Shown: in pieces, positions 1 through 5,941 of the stretch
Position numbering within the stretch: position 1 is the stretch's first letter
How the letters are laid out: each line of letters starts with the position of its first letter
Source of the DNA: Clostridia bacterium
GTDB taxonomy: Bacteria; Bacillota; Clostridia; UMGS1810
Reading direction: 5' to 3'
Assembly: GCA_016293435.1 (NCBI GenBank)
Contig: JAEDEG010000087.1
Location: 1-11,018, forward strand
Length of the DNA stretch: 11,018 nucleotides
Program-made: the position numbers and the translations under genes
The notes under the pieces: generated by a model
Databases searched by the model: none
What the model was told of the DNA's origin: nothing
Seen by the model: only the letters and a program-made list of their open reading frames with translations

Positions 1-69
1 AAGGTCAATTAAAAGTCGCTTAATATTTGTGGACATTTTATATTGCAATTCATAGCTTATTTTTTGCTC

Positions 70-98
70 TTGACTTTTGCTGCTTATTTTAGTATAAT
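70..98 (+). promoter_or_regulatory. Sigma-A promoter of the kdu unit
   Basis: A -35 box TTGACT (70-75) and a -10 box TATAAT (93-98) are separated by exactly 17 bp, so transcription should begin near 105. The leader to the first gene is short and AT-rich and carries ATGTAAATA twice (107-115 and 127-135), 20 bp apart, which may be a regulator site or just low-complexity sequence. Positions 1-69 are AT-rich and show nothing else I can name. Confidence 0.75.
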
Positions 99-135
99 AA
101 GTATGTATGTAAATATTTTAATAATAATGTAAATA

Positions 136-1779
136 ATGGAGGTGTTAAAAATTATTTACTTAAAGGTTATTGACAAAAAAGGTGTCATTAAGTTCAAAGA
201 ACAAGGCAAAAACCTGAATGTCACCTACAAAGGCGAATACGCCGAGGGAGATAAAATCCGTGTCGATATTACCGAGGGAGAGTTTGTGTCTGTAAAGCTC
301 GACTCAAAGCTTTGCGAAAATATTGTCCACATACCCAACAAGTCCTTTATTTTTGAGGTTCCGATGGGCGGACTTCTTGCAGGCTATGACGAGGGAGCAT
401 TTTCGGGCGAAGAGCACGTTTTGTGTGCCAGAGAGGTTGAGGATGACGAGATTTATGCATACCGCAACATTGCTCTCAACGCTCATGACAAACGCGGTGA
501 AGAACGTTTCTTTCCCCACGCGAGTGCCAACTTTGTAACCAGAGGCGAGCCCTGCTTTTTTGAGAGAAATGCCATCGACGGCAACACTCAAAATGAGGGA
601 CATGGCGCATACCCTTACAATTCGTGGGCAGGCGGTGCGAGAGATGACCTCGAATATCGTATAGATTTTGGACAGAAGGTAGAAATTAAAAAATTTGTGA
701 TTTTTTTGAGAGCGGACTTCCCGCACGACACTTTCTGGAAGGCTATAGATTTTGAGTTTTCAGACGGTACATCCGTTACCGGCAGCTTTGAAGGAATTGC
801 CGCAGGTCAGGAGGTTGTTCTTCCCGAAAAAAAAGAAACCGAGTACATAATTTTAAAAAAGCTTACTCAGGTGTCGTATCCTCTTTCATGGGCGGCACTC
901 AGCCAGATAGAAGTATATGGCAGATATATAAAAAAGGAGTGGAAAACATTGGAAATAAGAAACGCATCAAATTCTAAGGACGTAAAACACTATACTACCG
1001 ACAGACTAAGAGAAGAATTCCATATAAGCAATCTCTTCACAAAGGACAACGTGAGAATGGTATACAGCCATATCGACCGTATCATTACAGGTGGATTTAT
1101 GCCGGTTGTTGCAACTCTCAAGCTTTCTGCAGGCAAGGAGCTTGCCGCAGACTACTTCCTCCAGAGAAGAGAAATGGGAGTTATAAATATCGGCGGTAAG
1201 GGTGTAATCACCATCGACGGAGTTGAATACGAAATGAACCCCCGCGACGGTATCTATATCGGCAGAGGTAACAAAGACGTTACATTCAGAAGCTGTGATC
1301 CCGAGGATCCTGCAAAGTTCTATATGAGCTCATGCCCCGCACATAAGGAATATCCTATTGTAAAGATTGATATTACCAAGGCGCGCAAGGTACCCTGCGG
1401 TACTGTGGAAGACTGTAACAAGAGAGTTATCAATCAGTATATACATCCCGATGTAATCCAGAGCTGTCAGCTTGCCATGGGTCTTACCCAGCTCGAACCC
1501 GGCTCCAACTGGAACACCATGCCCTGCCATACTCACGACAGAAGAATGGAGGTTTACCTCTATCTTGATATGGGAGAGAATGACGCAGTATTCCACATGA
1601 TGGGCGAACCCGGCGAAACACGTCACATTATTATGCACAATGAAGAAGCCGTTATCAGCCCAAGCTGGTCAATTCACAGCGGTGTAGGCACAAAGGCATA
1701 TTCGTTTATTTGGGCAATGTGCGGCGAAAATCAGGAATTTGATGATATGGACTTTATCGAAACAAAAGATTTGAGATAA
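136..1779 (+). CDS. kduI: Discoidin-like domain joined in frame to 5-dehydro-4-deoxyuronate isomerase (KduI)
   Basis: One open frame of 547 codons holds two modules. Residues 1 to about 268 are a beta-rich region whose second half (about 108-268) looks like a discoidin/F5-8C-type carbohydrate-binding domain: it contains FPHASANFVTRG, then NAIDG, LEYRIDFGQKVEIKKFVI and a closing IEVYG. From residue 272 onward it is a complete KduI, with the metal ligands H465, H467, E472 and H514. No signal peptide is seen, so it should be cytoplasmic. The start is uncertain. The ATG at 136 overlaps the GGAGG (138-142) that should be the ribosome binding site, and the codon with ideal spacing, at 151, is ATT. 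The stand-alone version of the first module would normally be a separate protein, so this may be a true fusion or two genes that lost the stop between them. See the internal start at 949. Confidence 0.7.
   Translation: MEVLKIIYLKVIDKKGVIKFKEQGKNLNVTYKGEYAEGDKIRVDITEGEFVSVKLDSKLCENIVHIPNKSFIFEVPMGGLLAGYDEGAFSGEEHVLCAREVEDDEIYAYRNIALNAHDKRGEERFFPHASANFVTRGEPCFFERNAIDGNTQNEGHGAYPYNSWAGGARDDLEYRIDFGQKVEIKKFVIFLRADFPHDTFWKAIDFEFSDGTSVTGSFEGIAAGQEVVLPEKKETEYIILKKLTQVSYPLSWAALSQIEVYGRYIKKEWKTLEIRNASNSKDVKHYTTDRLREEFHISNLFTKDNVRMVYSHIDRIITGGFMPVVATLKLSAGKELAADYFLQRREMGVINIGGKGVITIDGVEYEMNPRDGIYIGRGNKDVTFRSCDPEDPAKFYMSSCPAHKEYPIVKIDITKARKVPCGTVEDCNKRVINQYIHPDVIQSCQLAMGLTQLEPGSNWNTMPCHTHDRRMEVYLYLDMGENDAVFHMMGEPGETRHIIMHNEEAVISPSWSIHSGVGTKAYSFIWAMCGENQEFDDMDFIETKDLR
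949..1779 (+). CDS. kduI: KduI from the internal TTG start (alternative product of the same frame)
   Basis: 4-deoxy-L-threo-5-hexosulose-uronate ketol-isomerase (EC 5.3.1.17) converts the open-chain 4,5-unsaturated uronate to 3-deoxy-D-glycero-2,5-hexodiulosonate; family members are cupin-fold, Zn-dependent hexamers. AGGAG (935-939) lies 9 nt before TTG 949, giving 276 aa against 278 in E. coli and an N-terminus (MEIRNASN) of the kind expected for clostridial KduI. The zinc ligands H194, H196, E201 and H243 match E. coli H196, H198, E203 and H245 with a constant offset of two. The motifs VYSHIDRII, GVINIGG, NTMPCHTHDRRMEVY and SPSWSIHSGVGTKAY are all intact. No stop separates it from the upstream module, so both a long and a short product are possible. 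It lies 54 nt before kduD and is probably co-transcribed with it. Enzyme identity is very secure; which start is used is not. Confidence 0.65.
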   Translation: MEIRNASNSKDVKHYTTDRLREEFHISNLFTKDNVRMVYSHIDRIITGGFMPVVATLKLSAGKELAADYFLQRREMGVINIGGKGVITIDGVEYEMNPRDGIYIGRGNKDVTFRSCDPEDPAKFYMSSCPAHKEYPIVKIDITKARKVPCGTVEDCNKRVINQYIHPDVIQSCQLAMGLTQLEPGSNWNTMPCHTHDRRMEVYLYLDMGENDAVFHMMGEPGETRHIIMHNEEAVISPSWSIHSGVGTKAYSFIWAMCGENQEFDDMDFIETKDLR

Positions 1780-1833
1780 TTGATTTTTAATAAAAATATA
1801 TTTGGATAAAATACATTCCGGGAGGACAAACTA

Positions 1834-2637
1834 ATGTATGATATGAACAAATTCAGCCTTGACGGCAAAGTTGCACTTGTAACAGGTGCTTCTTACGGTA
1901 TAGGCTTTGCAATTGCATCAGGCTTTGCAGCTGCCGGTGCAAAGATTGTTTTCAACGATATTAAACAAGAGCTTGTAGACAAAGGTCTTAAGGCATATGA
2001 AGAAGCAGGCATCGATGCCAAAGGCTATGTTTGCGATGTTACCAACGAAGAGGCTGTGGCTAACCTTGTTGCTACAATCGAAAAAGAAGTTGGTGTTATT
2101 GATATTCTTGTTAACAATGCAGGTATAATCAAAAGAATACCTATGTGTGACATGAGTGCTGCAGAATTCAGACAGGTTATTGATGTTGACCTAAACGCTC
2201 CTTTCATCGTGTCCAAGGCTGTTATTCCTTCCATGATAAAAAAAGGTCATGGCAAGATTATAAACATTTGCTCCATGATGAGTGAGCTTGGCAGAGAAAC
2301 CGTTTCGGCATATGCTGCTGCAAAGGGCGGTCTCAAAATGCTTACCAAAAACATCTGCTCCGAATACGGTGCATACAACATACAGTGCAACGGTATCGGA
2401 CCCGGATACATTGCAACCCCTCAGACTGCACCCTTGCGTGAGGTACAGCCCGATGGCTCAAAGCACCCATTCGATTCCTTCATCCTTGCAAAGACACCTG
2501 CAGAGAGATGGGGAGATCCTGAAGATCTTATCGGTCCTGCAATATTCCTTGCATCCGATGCATCCGATTTTGTAAACGGACACGTTCTCTATGTAGACGG
2601 AGGTATCCTTGCATACATCGGCAAACAGCCTAAATAA
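1834..2637 (+). CDS. kduD: KduD / gluconate 5-dehydrogenase-type short-chain dehydrogenase
   Basis: Classical SDR of 267 aa that should reduce the KduI product 3-deoxy-D-glycero-2,5-hexodiulosonate to 2-keto-3-deoxygluconate (EC 1.1.1.127). The sequence shows the dinucleotide loop TGASYGIG (17-24), NNAG (94-97) and the catalytic set N121, S147, Y160 and K164. D42 at the end of the second strand suggests NAD(H) rather than NADP(H). Long stretches, including KIINICSMMSELGRETVSAY and the C-terminal YVDGGILAYIGKQP, match from memory the streptococcal Ga5DH/DhuD type, which serves the same step in hyaluronate utilisation, more closely than E. coli KduD. GGGAGG (1820-1825) lies 8 nt before the ATG. 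The alternative name gluconate 5-dehydrogenase (gno/idnO) cannot be excluded by sequence, but the adjacent kduI favours the uronate pathway. No KDG kinase or aldolase gene is in the window. Confidence 0.85.
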   Translation: MYDMNKFSLDGKVALVTGASYGIGFAIASGFAAAGAKIVFNDIKQELVDKGLKAYEEAGIDAKGYVCDVTNEEAVANLVATIEKEVGVIDILVNNAGIIKRIPMCDMSAAEFRQVIDVDLNAPFIVSKAVIPSMIKKGHGKIINICSMMSELGRETVSAYAAAKGGLKMLTKNICSEYGAYNIQCNGIGPGYIATPQTAPLREVQPDGSKHPFDSFILAKTPAERWGDPEDLIGPAIFLASDASDFVNGHVLYVDGGILAYIGKQPK

Positions 2638-2670
2638 TAAGCAGGTATTTAAGTATCTTATTAATTAAAC

Positions 2671-2710
2671 AAAAGCGCTGTAGTGTTTGTATAAACAGTA
2701 CAGCGCTTTT
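2671..2710 (+). terminator. Hairpin terminator after kduD
   Basis: AAAAGCGCTGTA (2671-2682) pairs perfectly with TACAGCGCTTTT (2699-2710). After a G/G mismatch, TGTTT (2684-2688) pairs with AAACA (2693-2697) around a GTAT loop. The run of T is only the last four bases of the stem, followed by GCGG, so termination may be incomplete and some read-through into the next gene is possible. The A/T ends are symmetrical, so it could also work on the other strand. Confidence 0.7.
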
Positions 2711-2761
2711 GCGGTAAAAAACTTTAGCCAAAAGTCAAAACTAAAAATATGGAGTTAGGTT

Positions 2762-3787
2762 ATGAAAAAATTTCTCAATTATATATCAGGTATAATTCCC
2801 GGGTTTGCACTTTCGGTATTCATTGCACTTGTGGCAAGGCTTGTAGAAAATTTGCTTCCCATACACATTATAGGTGCATCGGTTATAGCGTTGTTTATCG
2901 GCATGATAATAAACAGCTTCTGGAAGCCTGCATATCTGAATGCCGGTCTCAGCTTTACTTCCAAAAAGATTTTGAGAGCTGCAATCATTTTGCTTGGAGC
3001 ATCGCTCAGTGTTAATGTAATTCTATCGGTTGGCAGACTGTCGCTCATGGTTATGCTCTTTACCCTCTTAACCTGCTTTGGCGGCGGCTATCTTATCGGC
3101 AAGGCTCTTGGCCTCAACTGGAAGCTTTCCAACCTTATTTCTGCAGGTACGGGCATTTGCGGCGGCTCGGCAATAGCCGCTATTGCACCTGTTATTGATG
3201 CCGACGATACCGACATCGCCTATGCAATGTCGGCTACTTTTATTTTTGATATGGCAATGATAATTCTGTTTCCGGTTATGGGCAGAATGCTTGGTCTTTC
3301 TGATATGGCATACGGTCTTTGGGCAGGCACTGCCGTGAATGATACTTCGAGCGTTGTTGCCGCCGGGTATGCCTACAGCGAAGCAGCAGGTGACTTTGCC
3401 ACCATGGTAAAGCTTACCAGAACTCTGTCTATTATTCCAACGGTTTTGGTTTTTGCATTTGTTAATTTGAGACTAAAGAAAAAAGCGGGTGCCGATTCAT
3501 CCGATGCCAAAAAGATTAACATTGGCAGTCTTTTTCCGTGGTTTATTGTAGGCTTTGTGGGGCTTGCTGTGGTAAACAGCGTAGGGCTTATTCCTTCATG
3601 GATTTCTGCGGCGTCAAAGGATGTGAGCAAATTTTTGATGGTTACATCACTTGCTGCCATAGGACTTGGCACAAGCTTTAAGGATATGAAAAAATCAGGC
3701 GTAAATCCCATGATTCACGGATTTATTATTTCGGCACTGGTTGTTGTGGTGGCTATTGGTGTTGAATGGTGCATGGGGTTGGTTTAA
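2762..3787 (+). CDS. UPF0324/YeiH-family putative sulfate exporter
   Basis: A 341-aa polytopic membrane protein of the Cons_hypoth698 (UPF0324, YeiH) family, usually annotated as a putative sulfate exporter; a transport role in this family is largely inferred. About nine to ten hydrophobic segments are seen, beginning at residues 10-30. The family hallmark TGICGGSAIAAIAPVIDADD lies near the middle, followed by an acidic transmembrane segment (FIFDMAMIILFP) and WAGTAVNDTSSVVAAG. Length is normal for the family. GGAG (2751-2754) lies 7 nt before the ATG. I see no convincing promoter in 2711-2750, so it may rely partly on read-through from the kdu genes. Next to uronate genes, it could remove sulfate released from sulfated sugars, but that is inference; the substrate could also be another small anion. 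Confidence 0.8.
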   Translation: MKKFLNYISGIIPGFALSVFIALVARLVENLLPIHIIGASVIALFIGMIINSFWKPAYLNAGLSFTSKKILRAAIILLGASLSVNVILSVGRLSLMVMLFTLLTCFGGGYLIGKALGLNWKLSNLISAGTGICGGSAIAAIAPVIDADDTDIAYAMSATFIFDMAMIILFPVMGRMLGLSDMAYGLWAGTAVNDTSSVVAAGYAYSEAAGDFATMVKLTRTLSIIPTVLVFAFVNLRLKKKAGADSSDAKKINIGSLFPWFIVGFVGLAVVNSVGLIPSWISAASKDVSKFLMVTSLAAIGLGTSFKDMKKSGVNPMIHGFIISALVVVVAIGVEWCMGLV

Positions 3788-3798
3788 ATATCAAATAA

Positions 3799-3826
3799 AA
3801 AGGAGCCGCGAGTGGTTCTTTTTTTT
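3799..3826 (+). terminator. Intrinsic terminator after the UPF0324 gene
   Basis: AAAGGAGCC (3799-3807) pairs with GGTTCTTTT (3814-3822) using two G-T wobbles around the loop GCGAGT, and the T run continues to 3826. It starts 11 nt after the stop codon and closes the left-hand + strand unit. Confidence 0.75.
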
Positions 3827-3891
3827 ACAAAACCCCATTTTGAATACGTATTTTTCGTATTATATTATCATTTTGGAGCCAAATTTGAGGT

Positions 3892-3960
3892 TTACACAAA
3901 ATGAGGGATTGCCCCGCAGTAAAACGCCATCCGCTTTAGCATAGTTTTTGCTTCGTTCAT
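3892..3960 (-). pseudogene. Short 22-aa frame with a good ribosome binding site, probably the 5' end of a lost gene
   Basis: On the - strand GGGGG (3969-3973) lies 8 nt before ATG 3960, and the frame reads MNEAKTMLKRMAFYCGAIPH, two more residues, then TAA at 3892. The initiation region looks genuine, but the product ends abruptly in AT-rich intergenic DNA. I read it as the beginning of a gene whose remainder has been deleted or scrambled; the family is not recognised. A small hairpin (AATACG 3843-3848 with CGTATT 3856-3861) lies just beyond it. Confidence 0.35.
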
Positions 3961-3982
3961 TTTAATATCCCCCTTTACTCTA

Positions 3983-4033
3983 TTATTCCCACTCAATGGT
4001 ATCAATCAATTCACCACTTTTTACATATCTAAG
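3983..4033 (-). pseudogene. C-terminal coding remnant ending ...LIDTIEWE
   Basis: In a frame different from the ATPase, the - strand reads LRYVKSGELIDTIEWE and then two stops (TAA 3983-3985 and TAG 3980-3982). A stop also lies directly upstream, so it cannot be an independent gene. The ending TIEWE resembles the C-terminus of GMP synthase (GuaA), but the residues before it do not, so identity is unproven. With the start signal at 3960 that follows within 25 nt, it looks like the junction between two ancestral adjacent genes. Confidence 0.3.
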
Positions 4034-5274
4034 CTATTTTCATTCAGCAAGAAATCAAAAATTCCCATAGTTGTAATCCCACTATCGTCACGCTTCAGCT
4101 TAATATCATCTTTTACAACAATGATTTTTTTAAAAGAGTCCTTGGTTTTTAATAAAGATTTCTTTTCTTGCTTTTCTTTTGCTTCGTTTGGCATATCAAA
4201 TGCAGATTGAATATAATATTTGTTGTTTCCTTTAGTAGCGATAAAATCTATTTCTAAACCTTTTTGTACTTTTTTACCTTCGTCATTAGTTTCGACTATT
4301 TCAACTAATCCTACATCAACTCTATAACCCCTAATCTTTAACTCATTAAAAATAATGTTTTCCATAATATGATTTTCTTCTTGTTGTCTAAAGTTAAGCC
4401 TTGCGTTACGGATTCCTATATCCGTAAAATAGTATTTAGACGGGGTTTCAATATATTTTTTACCTTTTACATCAAATCGCTTGGCTTTATCCAGCAAAAA
4501 AGCATCCGTAAGGAAACCAAGATATTTTTTTACTGTTTTATCTGTTATCTTACTCTGTTTGACGCTTCGAAAAGTTTTCACAAGCTTGGATGGATTTGTA
4601 AGAGACCCAACAGATGACGCTAATATGTTAACAAGTTCTTCAAGTTCATCTTCGTTTTTCACTTTATTGCGTTCAACTATATCGCTAATATATACCTTTT
4701 CAAGTAAAGTTGTAAGATACTCTGCTTTCATCTCATCGTCATTTCTTGAAAGGATGAGTGGAAGTCCTCCATAAGTATAATAGTCTTTCCACGCTTGTGA
4801 GATACTGCCATCATAAACGGATACATATTCTGCAAAAGATAGAGGATATACACGAATTTCATCGCCTCTGCCTCTGAATTCAGTTAGAATATCACTTGAA
4901 AGAAATTTAGAATTACTTCCGGTAACATATACATCAAGGTTTCTAATGTGTGAAAGACCGTTTACCAAGTCTGAAAAGTCACCTACAAACTGTATCTCGT
5001 CAAGGAAGAGGTAGTAATCTCTATCATCCGTAATTTGCGTCTTGATGTGTTTGTATAGAGTCATAGGATCTCTTAGCTCTGTATTTATAATATCATCGAG
5101 TGCAATAGCAATAATATGGTCCTCGTCAACGCCTTTTTCAAGTAGATAGTTATGGTATAGGTGGAACAGAAGATATGACTTTCCGCATCTCCTGATTCCT
5201 GTGACAACCTTCACTAACCCATTTTTTTCTCTCTTAATTAACTTGTTCAAATATATATTTCTCTTAATTTCCAT
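4021..5274 (-). CDS. AAA_14 / DUF4143 family ATPase (first copy)
   Basis: A 417-aa protein with an N-terminal P-loop ATPase domain (AAA_14) and a C-terminal DUF4143 domain. Visible motifs are Walker A GIRRCGKS (26-33), Walker B YYLFLDEIQ (87-95), a sensor-like TGSN (118-121) and FRGRGDEIRVYPLSFAEY soon after. The C-terminal part has a PD-(D/E)XK-like LEIDFIATKG, but the following strand reads YYIQSAF where an active nuclease would carry E-x-K, so cleavage activity is doubtful. The cellular role of this family is not established. An in-frame GTG at 5283 is less likely as start because it is part of the GAGGTG binding site; ATG 5274 sits 8 nt after GAGG and gives the N-terminus MEIKR, shared with the second copy. 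It begins 16 nt after the channel fragment and is presumably transcribed from the promoter at 5541-5569. Confidence 0.85.
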   Translation of the reverse strand: MEIKRNIYLNKLIKREKNGLVKVVTGIRRCGKSYLLFHLYHNYLLEKGVDEDHIIAIALDDIINTELRDPMTLYKHIKTQITDDRDYYLFLDEIQFVGDFSDLVNGLSHIRNLDVYVTGSNSKFLSSDILTEFRGRGDEIRVYPLSFAEYVSVYDGSISQAWKDYYTYGGLPLILSRNDDEMKAEYLTTLLEKVYISDIVERNKVKNEDELEELVNILASSVGSLTNPSKLVKTFRSVKQSKITDKTVKKYLGFLTDAFLLDKAKRFDVKGKKYIETPSKYYFTDIGIRNARLNFRQQEENHIMENIIFNELKIRGYRVDVGLVEIVETNDEGKKVQKGLEIDFIATKGNNKYYIQSAFDMPNEAKEKQEKKSLLKTKDSFKKIIVVKDDIKLKRDDSGITTMGIFDFLLNENSLDM

Positions 5275-5290
5275 GTTAATCACCTCAAAT

Positions 5291-5494
5291 TCAGTCTATA
5301 AGGTCTTTTTTTACATTTTCTATTTCATGCATATATCCGGCTGTGATAATACCGGCAGGTAAGGCAACAATGGCTATTCCTAAAACCGAAGAAACCATAG
5401 TAACAATTCTGCCAATCGTGGTTATCGGATAAATATCACCATAGCCAACAGTAGTCAATGATATTTCTATAACGTCATATATTCTTTTTCTCAT
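5291..5494 (-). pseudogene. Pore-only fragment of a voltage-gated-type potassium channel (67 aa)
   Basis: Residues 15-20 are the potassium selectivity filter TVGYGD. Residues about 30-53 form the last transmembrane helix with the hinge-like ALPAG, as in bacterial Kv/Ion_trans_2 channels. The voltage sensor, the first pore helix pair and the usual N-terminus are missing: the frame is blocked by a TAG shortly upstream of the ATG. A working channel subunit needs a second membrane helix, so alone this is probably non-functional. However, it has GGAG 9 nt before the ATG, a near-consensus promoter, no internal stops, and sits 16 nt before the ATPase start, so it may well be translated. It could be a relic that now serves as a leader cistron, or a small membrane peptide with a new use. 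Confidence 0.6.
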
Positions 5495-5505
5495 AACATC
5501 AACTC

Positions 5506-5516
5506 CGGATTTAGTC
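5506..5516. repeat. Direct repeat copy 1 (CGGATTTAGTC) beside the channel/ATPase start
   Basis: This 11-bp sequence recurs exactly at 5580-5590, 74 bp away. Read on the - strand it is GACTAAATCCG, lies between the promoter and the first ATG, and runs directly into the GGAG binding site, so a protein bound here could block expression. Confidence 0.6.
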
Positions 5517-5540
5517 TACAAAAACACTTTTTTCGTATTA

Positions 5541-5569
5541 ATTATAATATGTTTTCTTCAAAAGGTCAA
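5541..5569 (-). promoter_or_regulatory. Sigma-A promoter of the channel fragment and ATPase
   Basis: On the - strand TTGACC (5564-5569) and TATAAT (5541-5546) are separated by exactly 17 bp. Transcription should start near 5534, giving a leader of about 40 nt before the ATG at 5494. It lies between the two copies of the 11-bp direct repeat. Confidence 0.75.
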
Positions 5570-5579
5570 TACTCCATTA

Positions 5580-5590
5580 CGGATTTAGTC
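5580..5590. repeat. Direct repeat copy 2 (CGGATTTAGTC) upstream of the -35 box
   Basis: Exact match to 5506-5516, located 10 bp upstream of the -35 box on the - strand. The two copies bracket the promoter. Confidence 0.6.
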
Positions 5591-5599
5591 GACTTTTTG

Positions 5600-5632
5600 A
5601 AAAAAAATGTACTTCGGTTATGCTCCGAAGTA
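5600..5632 (-). terminator. Intrinsic terminator on the - strand
   Basis: An 8-bp perfect stem (5610-5617 with 5625-5632, 7-nt loop) is followed on the - strand by CA and eight T residues (5607-5600). It would end transcripts from the promoter at 5823-5851 and insulate the channel/ATPase unit. Confidence 0.75.
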
Positions 5633-5636
5633 TTAT

Positions 5637-5786
5637 TTAAGTATATTTCTTGATTTTAATATATAAATAGTTGTTTTTTATAGCATAGTCCAAAGCGAAT
5701 TTTGTACCACTTTTAGGTTGATAGTCTGTCAAATCGCGTCTGCTGTTTCTTCTTCTCGGCGGTGCATAATTTTTATCATAGTACAA
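5637..5786 (-). pseudogene. Decayed small gene between its own promoter and terminator
   Basis: From a possible TTG at 5786 the - strand encodes 49 residues, beginning LYYDKNYAPPRRRNSRRD and continuing DYQPKSGTKFALDYAIKNN, with TAA at 5637, just before the terminator. A GGAG site instead fits an ATG (5777-5779) in another frame, which encodes only MIKIMHRREEETADAI before a stop. Both frames look coding-like, which suggests a frameshift. The SGT-x-x-A-x-x-YA pattern vaguely recalls the nucleotide-binding C-terminal part of SLOG-fold proteins, but this is weak. No confident family. Confidence 0.35.
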
Positions 5787-5822
5787 ATCTCCTCTATATA
5801 CTCAGGGTTTGCATTCCATAAA

Positions 5823-5851
5823 ATTATACCATATCTTTATGTCTTTTTCAA
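5823..5851 (-). promoter_or_regulatory. Sigma-A promoter on the - strand
   Basis: TTGAAA (5846-5851) and TATAAT (5823-5828) on the - strand have a 17-bp spacer. The transcript would run through the decayed frame at 5637-5786 and stop at the hairpin 5600-5632, a transcript of roughly 210 nt. It diverges from the lacZ promoter, whose -35 box is about 60 bp away. Confidence 0.7.
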
Positions 5852-5868
5852 GGCATTAGTATGAATTG

Positions 5869-5895
5869 TTAGTGTCAAGTTAAAGTTGGCACTAA
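5869..5895. promoter_or_regulatory. Inverted repeat upstream of the lacZ promoter, candidate operator
   Basis: TTAGTGTCAA (5869-5878) and TTGGCACTAA (5886-5895) form a 10-bp inverted repeat with one mismatch and a 7-bp centre. It lies 17 bp upstream of the lacZ -35 box and between the two divergent promoters, so it fits an activator site or shared operator. A second, overlapping pair (GGCAC 5888-5892 with GTGCC 5902-5906) is also present. Confidence 0.5.
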
Positions 5896-5912
5896 CTATC
5901 GGTGCCGTTGTA

Positions 5913-5941
5913 TTGACAAAAGCGGGGAATTGAGGTATTAT
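5913..5941 (+). promoter_or_regulatory. Sigma-A promoter of lacZ
   Basis: TTGACA (5913-5918) and TATTAT (5936-5941) are spaced by 17 bp. Transcription should start near 5948, leaving a leader of about 58 nt before ATG 6006. Confidence 0.7.

Noticed and set aside
2282..2575. A 97-codon frame overlapping kduD in another frame
   Set aside because: The SDR frame is unambiguous; the alternative product has no recognisable features.
3843..3861. AATACG/CGTATT inverted repeat as a mobile-element end
   Set aside because: Only a 6-bp stem in AT-rich DNA, with no partner copy or target duplication seen in the window.
3741..3944. A 67-codon + strand frame running from the UPF0324 gene into the intergenic region
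   Set aside because: It starts inside the transporter gene, crosses its terminator, has no binding site and low-complexity composition.
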